Source: Chitinophaga sp. Cy-1792
Lineage (GTDB): Bacteria; Bacteroidota; Bacteroidia; Chitinophagales; Chitinophagaceae
Direction of reading: 5' to 3'
DNA: 64,000 nt
Assembly: GCF_011752935.1 (NCBI RefSeq)
Contig: NZ_VWWO01000001.1
Coordinates: 2,914,001 to 2,978,000, forward strand
Positions 17,246 to 25,845 of the stretch are shown piece by piece. How positions within the stretch are numbered: the first letter of the stretch is position 1; each line of letters opens with the position of its first letter. The position numbers and the translations under genes were made by a program. Under the pieces are notes generated by a model. That model was not told the origin of the DNA. It was given only the letters and a program-made list of their open reading frames with translations, and did no database searches.

Positions 17246-18592
17246 TTAAGATAACTTATACTCCTCCATTTTCCTATACAGGGTCGATAACCCTATATTC
17301 AATAACCTGGCAGCTTTCGACTTATTCCCGTTTACATAGTCGATGACCCACCGGATATGCTGTTGTTCTACTACTGCAAGATCAAAGGTGGACCTGTTTT
17401 TCGCCGGGTTACGTTCCAGTCTGAACTCCAGTGGTAATACTTCCGGCGTGAGTATGTTCCCTGAAGTAAGTATGATGGCCCTTTCCATGACATTTTTAAG
17501 TTCACGGATATTACCATTCCAGGAATGGTCTTTTAATTGTTGGAGGAAGGCCGGGCTCATACCATCTATCTGTTTATTTGTTTTACCTGCGAAATATTGC
17601 AGGAAATGGCTGGCAAAAAGTGGGATATCCTCGGCGCGTTCACGCAGGGGAGGGAGGTGTATCATGAAAACATTCAGGCGATAGTAAAGGTCTTCGCGAA
17701 ACCGCCCCTGTGCTATTTCTTCTTCGAGTCGGCGGTTGGTGGCCGCGATAATTCGTATATTCACTTTCGTTACTTTGGTGTCGCCAACTTTAATAAATTC
17801 GCTTGTTTCAAGTACGCGCAGTAGTTTTGCCTGAAGGTCCAGCGGCATTTCGCCGATTTCATCGAGGAAGAGCGTACCATCGCTGGCTTCTTCAATCAGC
17901 CCTCTTTTATTTTTGATAGCGCCGGTAAAGGCGCCGGCTTTATAGCCAAAGATCTCACTTTCCATAATATCTCTGCCGATGGCACTGCAGTTGATGGCCA
18001 GGAAGTCTTTATGGGCGCGGCTGCTGGCCCGGTGGATGGCTTGTGCAAACATCTCTTTCCCTGATCCTGTTTCGCCGGAGAGTAATACGGCCGCATCGCT
18101 GGGTGCTGCCTGGGCTGCCTGCTGCCTCGCTTCTTTGATGGCGGCACTGAAACCTATCAGGGTATCAAAGGAAGGCTGATGGTCCTGTAGCTTGGTTTGT
18201 AGCTGCTGGATCCTGCGTTGCAGCTGTACTTTTTCCATGGCACGGTGCAGGAGTGGAATGATGCGCATGTTGTCATTCCCTTTGGTAATGTAGTCGAAAG
18301 CCCCGTCTTTAATGGCGCGTACGCCATCGGCGATATTGCCGTAGGCAGTGAGCAGTATGATTTCTGCGATGATGCCCCGTTCCCGGATATGGCTGACAAG
18401 GTCAATGCCATTGCCGTCTGGCAGCATGACATCGCTGAGAATGACGTCTGGTTGTTCGGTGTGAAGTAAGTGCCTGGCGGCTTTGATATTTTCTGCTGTC
18501 AGTACCTGAAAGCCTTCCAGCGCAATGATGCGCTTTAAAAGCTGGCGGAGTTTTTCCTCATCCTCCACCAGCAGTACGGTTCCCGTATGCAT
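17246..18592 (-). CDS. Sigma-54-dependent response regulator (NtrC family)
   Basis: This 448-aa protein has the full three-domain plan. The receiver domain (about 5-120) has acidic residues VEDEE and phospho-acceptor D54 in ILSDVMLPDG. The AAA+ domain (about 143-370) has Walker A GETGSGKE, the sigma-54 contact motif GAFTGA and Walker B GTLFLDEIGE. The Fis-type HTH is at the C-terminus (NKSKAARLLNIGLSTLYRKM). It activates transcription from -24/-12 promoters. It lies 54 bp downstream of the sensor gene in one operon. Confidence 0.95.
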   Translation of the reverse strand: MHTGTVLLVEDEEKLRQLLKRIIALEGFQVLTAENIKAARHLLHTEQPDVILSDVMLPDGNGIDLVSHIRERGIIAEIILLTAYGNIADGVRAIKDGAFDYITKGNDNMRIIPLLHRAMEKVQLQRRIQQLQTKLQDHQPSFDTLIGFSAAIKEARQQAAQAAPSDAAVLLSGETGSGKEMFAQAIHRASSRAHKDFLAINCSAIGRDIMESEIFGYKAGAFTGAIKNKRGLIEEASDGTLFLDEIGEMPLDLQAKLLRVLETSEFIKVGDTKVTKVNIRIIAATNRRLEEEIAQGRFREDLYYRLNVFMIHLPPLRERAEDIPLFASHFLQYFAGKTNKQIDGMSPAFLQQLKDHSWNGNIRELKNVMERAIILTSGNILTPEVLPLEFRLERNPAKNRSTFDLAVVEQQHIRWVIDYVNGNKSKAARLLNIGLSTLYRKMEEYKLS

Positions 18593-18646
18593 TTGTTGTA
18601 GCTTATTTTGTTGTAACCAGTATGTTGTTGTCAGCGCTGTTTATAA

Positions 18647-19858
18647 TCAGCGCTGATAGGATGATGCCCCAGGAATGGCCGCTATCTTTTGTTGCGTAAA
18701 TTCCAGCAGGTCGCTGCTGATTTGTAAGATGCGTTCGGTGTCTTCGTGTATGCTTTGGAGTAGTTCCAGCTGTTCACCGCCCAGTGGGCCGGTGCGACTG
18801 TCTTGCAGCAAGGAAATACTCATTTTCATGGAGGCGATCGGTGTTTTAAGTTCATGTGATGCTGCTGCGATGAATTTTGTTTTTTCAGCCGCAAATGCCG
18901 CTGCAGCGCTGATATCCCGCAATACAATCACTTCTCCTGTCTCGTCATGTTCGTTGCTTACTTTAAACACTTCCTTGACAAATACGCGGTTGTCTTGCTT
19001 GTAGGGCAGGCACAACTGTGATCCGGGAGGGGCGGAGTGTATCGATTGCAGGAATTCCTGGCCAGACTGCTTCCTGGCTTCACTGATGTCTTTGATAATA
19101 CTATTCGCGAAAATCAGATGCTGATCCTTGTCATATCCGATGATACCGTCATTAATCTGGTTAATGATTGTTTCAATATTGTTTTTGGCCGTTTTTATCT
19201 GTTTTGTATTACTGGTGTCGTAGGCATGCAATTGTTCCGCCATCATATTAAAAACAGCCACCAGTTCTCCGAATTCATCCTTTCGGGAGACGTTAATGCG
19301 GGTCTGGTAGTGTTTGTTGGATACCTGGCGTATGCCTGCGGTGAGCAGTTGTACAGGTTTGGTAACAATGGCCGGGAAGCTGGCGATGAAAATGATAGAC
19401 ACGCCCAGCAGTACCATCGTGATAACAGACAGTGTAAGCATGGCTCTGTTGGCTACGACAGACGCTGCCGCATTTTTCTGGATGATGGCCTGCTGGTTAA
19501 TGGACGATATCTGCAGGATGGCCAGCCGTAGTTGTTCCGTGAGCGCTGCGTCATCGGGGTGTTGCCGGAGGTCTTGGGAGAGTGATACCGCTTTTTCGGT
19601 AACGTTGGCTTCTCCCGGTTCGGTGATATTGGCTTGTTGCAACTGAAGGTTATACTGCAGCGAATCAAACTGCACTGGCCGGCTTTCCATTGCCTGCAGC
19701 ATATTGTTGGAGAACATGATGGAATGCAGGTTCTGCTTTAACACCTGTTTCACGTTGTCGTTATAGCGGTATATCTGGTATACTCCCGTCATACTGATGG
19801 CGAGCGCCATCAGAAAAAGGAAGGTGAGCCCCAGCGTTAGCTTTGTTCTTAATGTCAT
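18647..19858 (-). CDS. Membrane sensor with HAMP-PAS-HisKA but no ATPase domain
   Basis: This 403-aa protein has two membrane segments (about 7-29 and 134-160) around a periplasmic helix-rich sensor. A HAMP domain follows (VTKPVQLLT...EFGELVAVFNMMAEQL), then a PAS-like segment (IINQINDGIIGYDKD) and a complete HisKA dimerisation domain with H-box ASHELKTP (His near 335). The protein ends about 45 residues after the HisKA helices, in SSYQR. No N, G1, F or G2 box is present, and only 54 bp separate the stop from the regulator gene, so no room exists for a shifted ATPase domain. The layout to the HisKA resembles KinB-type kinases. It may be a truncated kinase, a phospho-acceptor or phosphatase, or need an ATPase supplied in trans. 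Confidence 0.85.
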   Translation of the reverse strand: MTLRTKLTLGLTFLFLMALAISMTGVYQIYRYNDNVKQVLKQNLHSIMFSNNMLQAMESRPVQFDSLQYNLQLQQANITEPGEANVTEKAVSLSQDLRQHPDDAALTEQLRLAILQISSINQQAIIQKNAAASVVANRAMLTLSVITMVLLGVSIIFIASFPAIVTKPVQLLTAGIRQVSNKHYQTRINVSRKDEFGELVAVFNMMAEQLHAYDTSNTKQIKTAKNNIETIINQINDGIIGYDKDQHLIFANSIIKDISEARKQSGQEFLQSIHSAPPGSQLCLPYKQDNRVFVKEVFKVSNEHDETGEVIVLRDISAAAAFAAEKTKFIAAASHELKTPIASMKMSISLLQDSRTGPLGGEQLELLQSIHEDTERILQISSDLLEFTQQKIAAIPGASSYQR

Positions 19859-19885
19859 CTCCTGATTATTTATATAAAAGTTGCA

Positions 19886-19900
19886 GCGAATGAAATGCCA
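19886..19900 (-). promoter_or_regulatory. Candidate sigma-54 promoter for the sensor/regulator operon
   Basis: On the minus strand TGGCA (19896-19900, -24) and TCGCT (-12, GC at 19886-19887) have the exact GG-N10-GC spacing. The -12 box has one mismatch to TTGCW. It lies about 30-40 bp ahead of the sensor start, and CATTTTG dyads sit about 100 bp further upstream, where an activator would bind. Confidence 0.5.
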
Positions 19901-20147
19901 GCACTGCTATACAAAATGTTATTTTTATAATTAATTGATTTGCAGATGATTGTGTTTTGTTGCTGTTTTGGGAAGATAGACAGGGTATATCAAAATGAGG
20001 AGGTGGTTTTCCATTTTGGGAGGGTGGCTTGCAATCCTGGATGCTAAGAATTAATTTGTGCTGTTGGATTGTCGGACTAACCAATGATTAACATAAAGTA
20101 GTGCGTTTAGTGTTTGGGGTTAGGGAGATAATCACGATATTTAGTTA

Positions 20148-20175
20148 TTGTATTTTCTTACACAAAATAACTTTG
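20148..20175 (+). promoter_or_regulatory. Promoter of the aldose 1-epimerase gene
   Basis: TTG (20148-20150), a 17-bp spacer and a perfect TAnnTTTG (TAACTTTG, 20168-20175) match the Bacteroidota housekeeping promoter. The ATG at 20183 leaves a very short leader. Confidence 0.65.
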
Positions 20176-20182
20176 TTACGTT

Positions 20183-21331
20183 ATGAAATTCAGCTCCAGG
20201 GCACTTTCCACCCTATTGATCTCCGGCGCAACGCTGGCATCCTGTCACAATCAATCCGGCACCACAGAGACAGCAACTAAAAAAGATACAATGATAGCAG
20301 CACAACAGGCACGCCCCTACGGCGAGTCGGATGGTCAGCAGGTACTGCAATATACCCTCCGCAACGCCGCCGGCATGCAGGTGAAAATCCTGAACTACGG
20401 TGGTACCATCACCGATATCATCACTCCGGATAAAAACGGTACCCTTGGAAACGTAGTATTATCCTACGACACGCTGGCAGGCTATCAGCAAAAAGGACAG
20501 CCATACTTCGGCGCCCTGATAGGCAGGTATGCCAACCGTATCGCCAATGCTAAATTTACCCTCGATGGCCAAAGCTATCCGCTGGCAGCCAACGATCATG
20601 GCAATACACTCCACGGTGGCCTCAAAGGTTTCGATAAGGTAGTATGGCAGGCCACACAGCAGGGCGACAGTACCCTCGAGCTCTCCTATAGCAGCAAAGA
20701 TGGAGAAGAAGGCTATCCTGGCAACCTCGTTGCCAAAGTGATGTATACACTCACACCGGAAAATGCCCTCCGTATTGACTATAAAGCTACTACAGATAAG
20801 GCTACCCCGGTAAACCTCACCAACCACGCCTATTTTAACCTCTCTGCCGGCGCAGACAGCACCATCCTCGACCATGAACTGTCGCTCAAAGCCAGCAAAT
20901 ACACTCCTGTAAATGATCAGCTGATACCTACCGGCAAACTTACAGATGTTAAAGGCACACCGATGGACTTCACCGCTCCTAAAAAGGTAGGTAAAGACAT
21001 TGCCGCAGTGAAAGGTGGCTTCGACCATAACTGGGTGCTGGACAAAAAAGAAGGAGACCTGGAAACAGTAGCAACCCTCTATCATCCGGCCTCCGGCCGC
21101 TACATGGAAGTGGCTACCACACAACCTGGTATACAGTTCTATTCCGGCAACTTCCTGGATGGAACCTTACAATTCACCGCTGGTGGAAAAAAATACCCAC
21201 AACATGGTGCATTGTGCCTGGAAACACAACATTTCCCGGATTCACCTAATCAGCCTTCATTCCCGAATGTTATCCTGAAACCAGGTGAAACCTACGCACA
21301 AACAACTGTATATAAATTCTCTGTAAAATAA
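20183..21331 (+). CDS. galM: Aldose 1-epimerase (galactose mutarotase), lipoprotein
   Basis: This 382-aa protein interconverts alpha and beta anomers of hexoses. It has the GalM signatures GRYANRIANAKF and HGNTLHGG, the catalytic His in NLTNHAYFNLS (H215) and the catalytic Glu in CLETQHFPDSPN (E347). The N-terminus is a lipoprotein signal (LLISGATLASC), so the enzyme acts in the periplasm or on a membrane. That location is common in Bacteroidota but unlike the cytoplasmic enterobacterial GalM. It is monocistronic, with a promoter at 20148-20175 and a strong terminator at 21361-21398. Confidence 0.94.
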   Translation: MKFSSRALSTLLISGATLASCHNQSGTTETATKKDTMIAAQQARPYGESDGQQVLQYTLRNAAGMQVKILNYGGTITDIITPDKNGTLGNVVLSYDTLAGYQQKGQPYFGALIGRYANRIANAKFTLDGQSYPLAANDHGNTLHGGLKGFDKVVWQATQQGDSTLELSYSSKDGEEGYPGNLVAKVMYTLTPENALRIDYKATTDKATPVNLTNHAYFNLSAGADSTILDHELSLKASKYTPVNDQLIPTGKLTDVKGTPMDFTAPKKVGKDIAAVKGGFDHNWVLDKKEGDLETVATLYHPASGRYMEVATTQPGIQFYSGNFLDGTLQFTAGGKKYPQHGALCLETQHFPDSPNQPSFPNVILKPGETYAQTTVYKFSVK

Positions 21332-21360
21332 TTATACTGGATTGACAGTATTTTCCTGAC

Positions 21361-21398
21361 AAAGGCTGATCTCTGCTAAATAGAGATCAGCCTTTTTT
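21361..21398 (+). terminator. Intrinsic terminator of the epimerase gene
   Basis: Arms 21361-21374 and 21382-21395 (14 bp, perfect) surround a 7-nt loop and are followed by a T-run to 21398. Confidence 0.9.
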
Positions 21399-21409
21399 GT
21401 CAACGGCAT

Positions 21410-21417
21410 TATCTTTG
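21410..21417 (+). promoter_or_regulatory. -7 promoter element of the UvrA-like gene
   Basis: TATCTTTG is a perfect TAnnTTTG, 14 bp before the ATG at 21431. The expected -33 position falls within the preceding terminator stem and no clear TTG is there. Confidence 0.45.
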
Positions 21418-21430
21418 TGGCGCTTGCCCT

Positions 21431-23941
21431 ATGCAGCAAAAATCCCCTGTGAGCCCATTAGCAGGCTTTGTGAATGTGAGAGGTGCCCGTGAACATAACC
21501 TCAAAAATATTGACGTGCAGATACCCCGGGATGCCCTGGTAGTTTTTACTGGTGTTTCCGGCTCCGGCAAATCCTCGCTGGCATTCGGTACCCTATATGC
21601 CGAAGCACAGCGCCGCTACCTCGAATCGGTATCTCCCTACGCCCGCAGACTATTTCACCAGATGCCGGTACCGGAAGTCGACGAAATCGACGGTCTGCCA
21701 CCAGCCGTAGCCCTGCAGCAGCAACGCGGTACTCCCACCACCCGCTCTTCTGTTGGCAGTGTAACCACCCTGAGTAACCTGGTGCGCATGTTGTACTCCA
21801 GGGCCGGCGATTATCCCAAAGGCCAGGAGATCATCCATGCCGAAGCCTTCTCTGCTAATTCCCCCGAAGGTGCCTGTCCGCAATGTCATGGTATGGGCCG
21901 CATCTACGATGTTACGGAACAATCCATGGTGCCCGACAATACCCTCACCATACGGGAAAGAGCCGTTGCCGCATGGCCCACCGCCTGGCAGGGCCAGAAC
22001 TACCGCGACATACTCACGACCCTGGGTTACGATGTAGATATCCCCTGGAAAGATCTCCCGGCAAAACAACGACAATGGATACTCTTTACCGATGAACAGC
22101 CTACCGTGCCCGTATACGCCGGCTTTACCCCGGAAGAGGTGAAGGCGGCCCTGAAACGAAAAGCTGAACCCAGTTATATGGGCACTTTCATGGGCGTCAG
22201 AAAATATGTCATGCATACTTTCTCCAGCACCCAAAGTGCTATGATGAAGAAAAGGGTGTCGCAGTATATGCTCAGTACAGAATGCCCCACCTGTCATGGT
22301 AAGCGCCTGAAACCTGCTTCGCTGTCTGTAAAATTTGCAGGCATGGATATCGCAGACATGGCGCAGCTACCACTAAAAAGACTCTTTCAGCTGATGCAGG
22401 AAAAGCTGCAACCGAAGGAAGATAAAAAGCATCCGGAGAAAGCAATCGTGGTACAACGCATCGCCGGCGACCTCGTAGCCCGCTTGCAGGTGCTCATGGA
22501 CCTTGGGCTTGGCTACCTTTCGCTGGACAGAAGCACGCCAACGCTATCCCCCGGAGAACTGCAACGCCTCCGCCTCGCCACACAGGTACGCTCCAATTTA
22601 TTCGGGGTGGTATACGTGCTGGATGAACCTTCTGCCGGACTGCATCCTGCCGATACGCAGGCATTGCTACGTGCCCTGGACAGACTCAAAGCTGCCGGCA
22701 ATTCATTGTTTGTAGTGGAACATGACCTGGATGTTATCCGTCATGCCGACTGGATCGTAGATGTAGGGCCCCGTGCCGGCACAGAAGGAGGGCAGGTGCT
22801 TTTCAGTGGCCGTACGCCTGATCTGGAAAAAATAGCTACTTCTGTTACTGCCGCCTACCTGTTCAATAAACAAAAATTGATTCCGCATTCGCCACGTAGC
22901 ACCGACGCATGGCTGAAACTAAAAGATGTTACCAGGAATAACCTGCATCAACTGGCAGCCAACTTTCCGCTACATTGCTTCACGGCAGTAACGGGTGTTT
23001 CAGGTTCTGGAAAATCCAGCCTGGTGAGTCAGGCCCTGGTAGAACTGGTAGCCGGGCACCTTGGCACCAATATCCAATCCGAGGAAGAAGCCGCTGATAT
23101 AGACCAGCAATCGGCAGCTACTACGGATGGCCGTATCACGGCAGGAATGGACCAGGTAAAACGCCTGGTGCTGGTAGATCAGAAGGCGATAGGCCGTACG
23201 CCCAGATCTAATCTCGCTACCTATACGGGCTTATTCGATCATGTAAGAAAAATATTTGCGGCTACCCCTGCGGCTAAGGCCAGGAAATATGATGCCGGCA
23301 GGTTCTCCTTCAACATGCCGAAGGGGCGGTGTGAAACCTGTAACGGAGAAGGCTTTGTTATGGTAGAATTATTATTCCTGCCAAGCGTATATGCACCTTG
23401 TCCTACCTGCCATGGCGCCAGGTATAATGCCAAAACGCTGGAGATAAAATATAAAGAGAAATCTATTGCCGATGTCTTGCAACTGACGGTAAATGATGCC
23501 TACGAATTTTTTGGGGATGATGCAGCTGTTCATCATTCTTTGCATGTGCTGAAGGAAGTAGGGCTGGGCTATCTACGCCTGGGACAACCGGCCACGGAGC
23601 TTTCCGGCGGAGAGGCACAGCGTATAAAGCTGGCTACGGAGTTGCAGCGTATGGGCAAAGGAAATACGTTGTATGTCCTTGATGAGCCAACAACAGGCCT
23701 GCATCCTGCCGATGTGGACAGATTGATGTCGCAGTTGAATTTATTGGTAGAAGCCGGGAATACCGTGATAGTGGTAGAGCATAATATGCGGGTGCTGGCC
23801 GGCGCGGATTGGGTCATCGATATAGGGCCGGGTGCCGGCGAAGAAGGCGGGAAGATTGTAGCGGCCGGTACGCCTGAAAGTGTGGCTCACGGCGGTATTG
23901 GCCGGACAGCGGAATTTCTGAAACGCTATTTCCCTGCGTGA
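21431..23941 (+). CDS. UvrA2-like ABC ATPase (excinuclease subunit A homologue)
   Basis: This 836-aa protein has two UvrA-type ABC modules. The first has Walker [10 protein letters not shown] (41-49), zinc ligands CPQC (149-152) and CPTC, signature LSPGELQR and Walker [13 protein letters not shown]. The second has GVSGSGKSS, the CETC...CPTC zinc finger, signature LSGGEAQR and [12 protein letters not shown]. Canonical UvrA is about 940 aa. Here only about 100 residues separate Walker A from the first CxxC, against over 200 in UvrA, so the UvrB-binding domain is missing. UvrA2/DrrC proteins of this kind are linked to tolerance of DNA-binding drugs. It is unlikely to be the housekeeping UvrA. 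Confidence 0.88.
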   Translation: MQQKSPVSPLAGFVNVRGAREHNLKNIDVQIPRDALVVFTGVSGSGKSSLAFGTLYAEAQRRYLESVSPYARRLFHQMPVPEVDEIDGLPPAVALQQQRGTPTTRSSVGSVTTLSNLVRMLYSRAGDYPKGQEIIHAEAFSANSPEGACPQCHGMGRIYDVTEQSMVPDNTLTIRERAVAAWPTAWQGQNYRDILTTLGYDVDIPWKDLPAKQRQWILFTDEQPTVPVYAGFTPEEVKAALKRKAEPSYMGTFMGVRKYVMHTFSSTQSAMMKKRVSQYMLSTECPTCHGKRLKPASLSVKFAGMDIADMAQLPLKRLFQLMQEKLQPKEDKKHPEKAIVVQRIAGDLVARLQVLMDLGLGYLSLDRSTPTLSPGELQRLRLATQVRSNLFGVVYVLDEPSAGLHPADTQALLRALDRLKAAGNSLFVVEHDLDVIRHADWIVDVGPRAGTEGGQVLFSGRTPDLEKIATSVTAAYLFNKQKLIPHSPRSTDAWLKLKDVTRNNLHQLAANFPLHCFTAVTGVSGSGKSSLVSQALVELVAGHLGTNIQSEEEAADIDQQSAATTDGRITAGMDQVKRLVLVDQKAIGRTPRSNLATYTGLFDHVRKIFAATPAAKARKYDAGRFSFNMPKGRCETCNGEGFVMVELLFLPSVYAPCPTCHGARYNAKTLEIKYKEKSIADVLQLTVNDAYEFFGDDAAVHHSLHVLKEVGLGYLRLGQPATELSGGEAQRIKLATELQRMGKGNTLYVLDEPTTGLHPADVDRLMSQLNLLVEAGNTVIVVEHNMRVLAGADWVIDIGPGAGEEGGKIVAAGTPESVAHGGIGRTAEFLKRYFPA

Positions 23942-24408
23942 TGTTGCATTTAGCTGTTGTGAGATAATAGCACGCCAAGTAGCGCTGCTCAGTATATATG
24001 CAATAAGTTATACAGTAATGCGTCGCATCACTACTAATAATAAAATCCTCGTGCCATGCGGTGAAATCTGGTATTATGGCAATATTTATAAAAGCTATAT
24101 CACAGTATGTTTGCTGTGATATAGCTTTTATGTTTTACAACAGCCTGTAATCTCCTCTTCCTACTACTACAAACAGCAAATTTTCCCTGATCTATACAAT
24201 AGACTGCCATTCTACATAGTTGTCTATGCAGGTGACACTAATTGTAAAGACACAGGAAGTGGTTCATTCATTGCTGAAGGAAGGCCCAGCAAGATGGTTG
24301 TTGAGGATAGCCGGTTATGCTTTGTGTTTGCAAGCAAAGCATTGGCTCGGATATTAGTAGTAGGGGATTGTTCAGTTCAGTTGACTAACTAGACTATTAT
24401 TTTGTCGG
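23942..24408. other. Non-coding stretch between UvrA-like and GNAT genes
   Basis: Apart from the hairpin at 24088-24131 I see no gene, repeat or clear promoter here. Base composition turns AT-rich towards the GNAT island. Confidence 0.6.
24088..24131. terminator. 18-bp perfect hairpin, probable bidirectional terminator
   Basis: Arms 24088-24105 and 24114-24131 pair perfectly around an 8-nt loop. A/T-rich ends give T-runs in both directions. It lies about 150 bp after the UvrA-like gene. Confidence 0.65.
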
Positions 24409-24942
24409 TTAATCAAGATATATTAAATCAAAATACATCATTGCTGTATGGCCGTCTGTTGATTTGGCCGGAAAATATCTAAAGCCATTCTTTTCATAGA
24501 ATTTGACCGATTGGTGATATGCATCTACAGTGATAAATTTACAACCGGTTTTGTTGTTATTTAGAAAAAGATTCTTTATGAAATCCAGTATGGAGGCACC
24601 AATACCTTGATTTTGGATAGAATCTGTAACACCCAAACGGCCTATTTTTGCAGCTGGGAAACTATTCGCAGGTGTTCTTTTTTTACCGTGCAAATGACCC
24701 TGTATTTTCTTCCATTGATTTTTGCTACTTGCATCCTCAAATGAAATTTTGTCATTCAGTAAACTGAAGAAAGCTACAGTTTCAGTATCAGTTTCTACAA
24801 GATAGGTTACTGTTAATAACTCCTTTGAATATCTATGAGCATGATTGAATAAGAAATCATTCAAGTCTTGATCTCCACAGTTAAAGGGTTTGATGATTGT
24901 GTTTTGGGTTAACTTGACAAGGTTGAACCTATTTATGACCAT
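24409..24942 (-). CDS. GNAT acetyltransferase of toxin-like type
   Basis: This 177-aa protein has the GNAT acetyl-CoA loop in RLGVTDSIQNQGIGASIL and the C-terminal SVKFYEKNGFRYF motif. The N-terminus has FNCGDQDLNDFLFNHAHRY, which is the start typical of GNAT toxins that acetylate aminoacyl-tRNA (TacT/AtaT-like). The ATG overlaps the stop of the small gene upstream by 10 bases (ATGGTCATAA), so the two are translationally coupled. The usual partner, a DUF1778 ribbon-helix-helix protein, is absent. The region is AT-rich compared with its neighbours, which suggests transfer. The toxin role is inference. Confidence 0.82.
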   Translation of the reverse strand: MVINRFNLVKLTQNTIIKPFNCGDQDLNDFLFNHAHRYSKELLTVTYLVETDTETVAFFSLLNDKISFEDASSKNQWKKIQGHLHGKKRTPANSFPAAKIGRLGVTDSIQNQGIGASILDFIKNLFLNNNKTGCKFITVDAYHQSVKFYEKNGFRYFPAKSTDGHTAMMYFDLIYLD

Positions 24943-25100
24943 TCGAATCGCGCAATGGATTTTATCATTTCATAATTTTTTTTTATTCTTTCCTTTTCTT
25001 CTTTTGTGGCTCTCTTGTGAGCATTCTTCCTGACATCATCAAGGAAAATTTTAGCCGCTTTACCTTTTAAATGCGGCGTTTCTGCAATTGGACGTGCCAT
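24933..25100 (-). CDS. 55-aa mini-protein coupled to the GNAT gene (putative antitoxin)
   Basis: I read this gene from the sequence. It starts MARPIAETPHLKGKAAKIFL, is rich in Lys, Arg and Glu, and ends ...IARFEWS. Its stop overlaps the GNAT start by 10 bases. It is homologous to the gene at 25200-25379: both share RPIA-TP-L-GKAAK-F, KNAHKR, EE-ERIK-N and a terminal FE, with about half of the residues identical and no gaps. That conservation makes it a real gene. Size, charge and coupling fit an antitoxin or a tether of the GNAT protein, which is inference. The fold is not recognised; it is predicted to be mostly helical. Confidence 0.72.
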   Translation of the reverse strand: MARPIAETPHLKGKAAKIFLDDVRKNAHKRATKEEKERIKKNYEMIKSIARFEWS

Positions 25101-25199
25101 AGTTTTAAGTTTAAAATTTATTTAGATGAAAAATATACTTCGGAGATACAATATTTTGTTGTCGGCCTTTGTATTTAAAAGGCAGTTGTTTCAAAGATG

Positions 25200-25379
25200 T
25201 CATTCGAATTGTTGTATGGCTTTAAATTTTTCAAAATTTCTCTTTATCCTTTCAATTTCCTCTGGACTTGTTCTTTTGTGAGCATTTTTCTCCGTTTCTT
25301 TACGGAACTTTTTTGCCGCCTTGCCATATAAGGCAGGTGTGTCTGCGATTGGTCTGGATACTGGTTTAAACATGGTCAT
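25200..25379 (-). CDS. 59-aa mini-protein, paralogue of the 24933-25100 gene
   Basis: This is a second small minus-strand gene, 99 bp upstream of the first. It has two possible starts (25379 and 25373, M-T-M). From residue 8 it reads SRPIADTPALYGKAAKKFRK, followed by EKNAHKR, an EEIERIKRN segment and a final QQFE. It aligns with the 55-aa protein without gaps. Only the first copy touches the GNAT gene. This one may be a duplicated antitoxin, or the remnant of a second module whose acetyltransferase was lost. Confidence 0.68.
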   Translation of the reverse strand: MTMFKPVSRPIADTPALYGKAAKKFRKETEKNAHKRTSPEEIERIKRNFEKFKAIQQFE

Positions 25380-25845
25380 CGTTTTTAATTGTTAAAAAAA
25401 TATTTACCTAAATACATTCTAAAAGTATATCCCACAAAATCCCCGTCAATGAAATGCAATCCCATAAACACAGCTATACTGCATTCCCATCTTCCCAAAA
25501 AAATAAGGACATAAATAAAAGCGCAATCTCAGGTTGCATCACTATTCAATCATGAATAAACAGCATCGTAGCATGCTGCAGGTTTTTCTGCTATCTATTC
25601 CGGACGCACACTGGAGAGGAACAATGCGTACCGGGAATATTTTCTTATCCTCCGATAATCGGCGCTACATGAATCGGTTTAATCATCTTTTGTTGTAACG
25701 ATTGAGGGTTAATGATGACCAAAATTAAACCGCTTTTTCTATTTAAAGAAAAATTATTTTGTTAATAAATTGTTGTTGTAAAAGGTTGGGTAAGTCCAAT
25801 AAAATAAAGGGTTACAGCGGATTTGTCAAAATGATAAAATGGTTA
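25380..25845. other. AT-rich intergenic stretch
   Basis: This stretch presumably holds the promoter of the mini-gene pair near 25380-25440. A 48-codon open frame at 25552-25698 has no supporting feature. I see no repeat or hairpin of note. Confidence 0.5.

Larger units (their letters stand above)
19859..20182. promoter_or_regulatory. Divergent intergenic region between sensor and aldose epimerase
   Basis: It holds the sigma-54 promoter candidate (19886-19900) and an inverted pair TCAAAATG (19990-19997) / CATTTTGG (20012-20019) like that upstream of the porin. It also holds the epimerase promoter (20148-20175). No gene was seen in it. Confidence 0.55.

Noticed and set aside
18631..18657. Duplicated TCAGCGCTG between sensor and regulator genes
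   Set aside because: Only two copies, 16-17 bp apart, partly inside the coding end of the sensor; no other support for a regulatory role.
21650..22297. 215-aa antisense frame in the UvrA-like gene
   Set aside because: It lies opposite a well-supported gene, has no recognisable domain, and is a shadow of codon bias.
25552..25698. 48-codon open frame on the + strand
   Set aside because: It has no homologue in the window, no promoter and no signal; length is within chance expectation.
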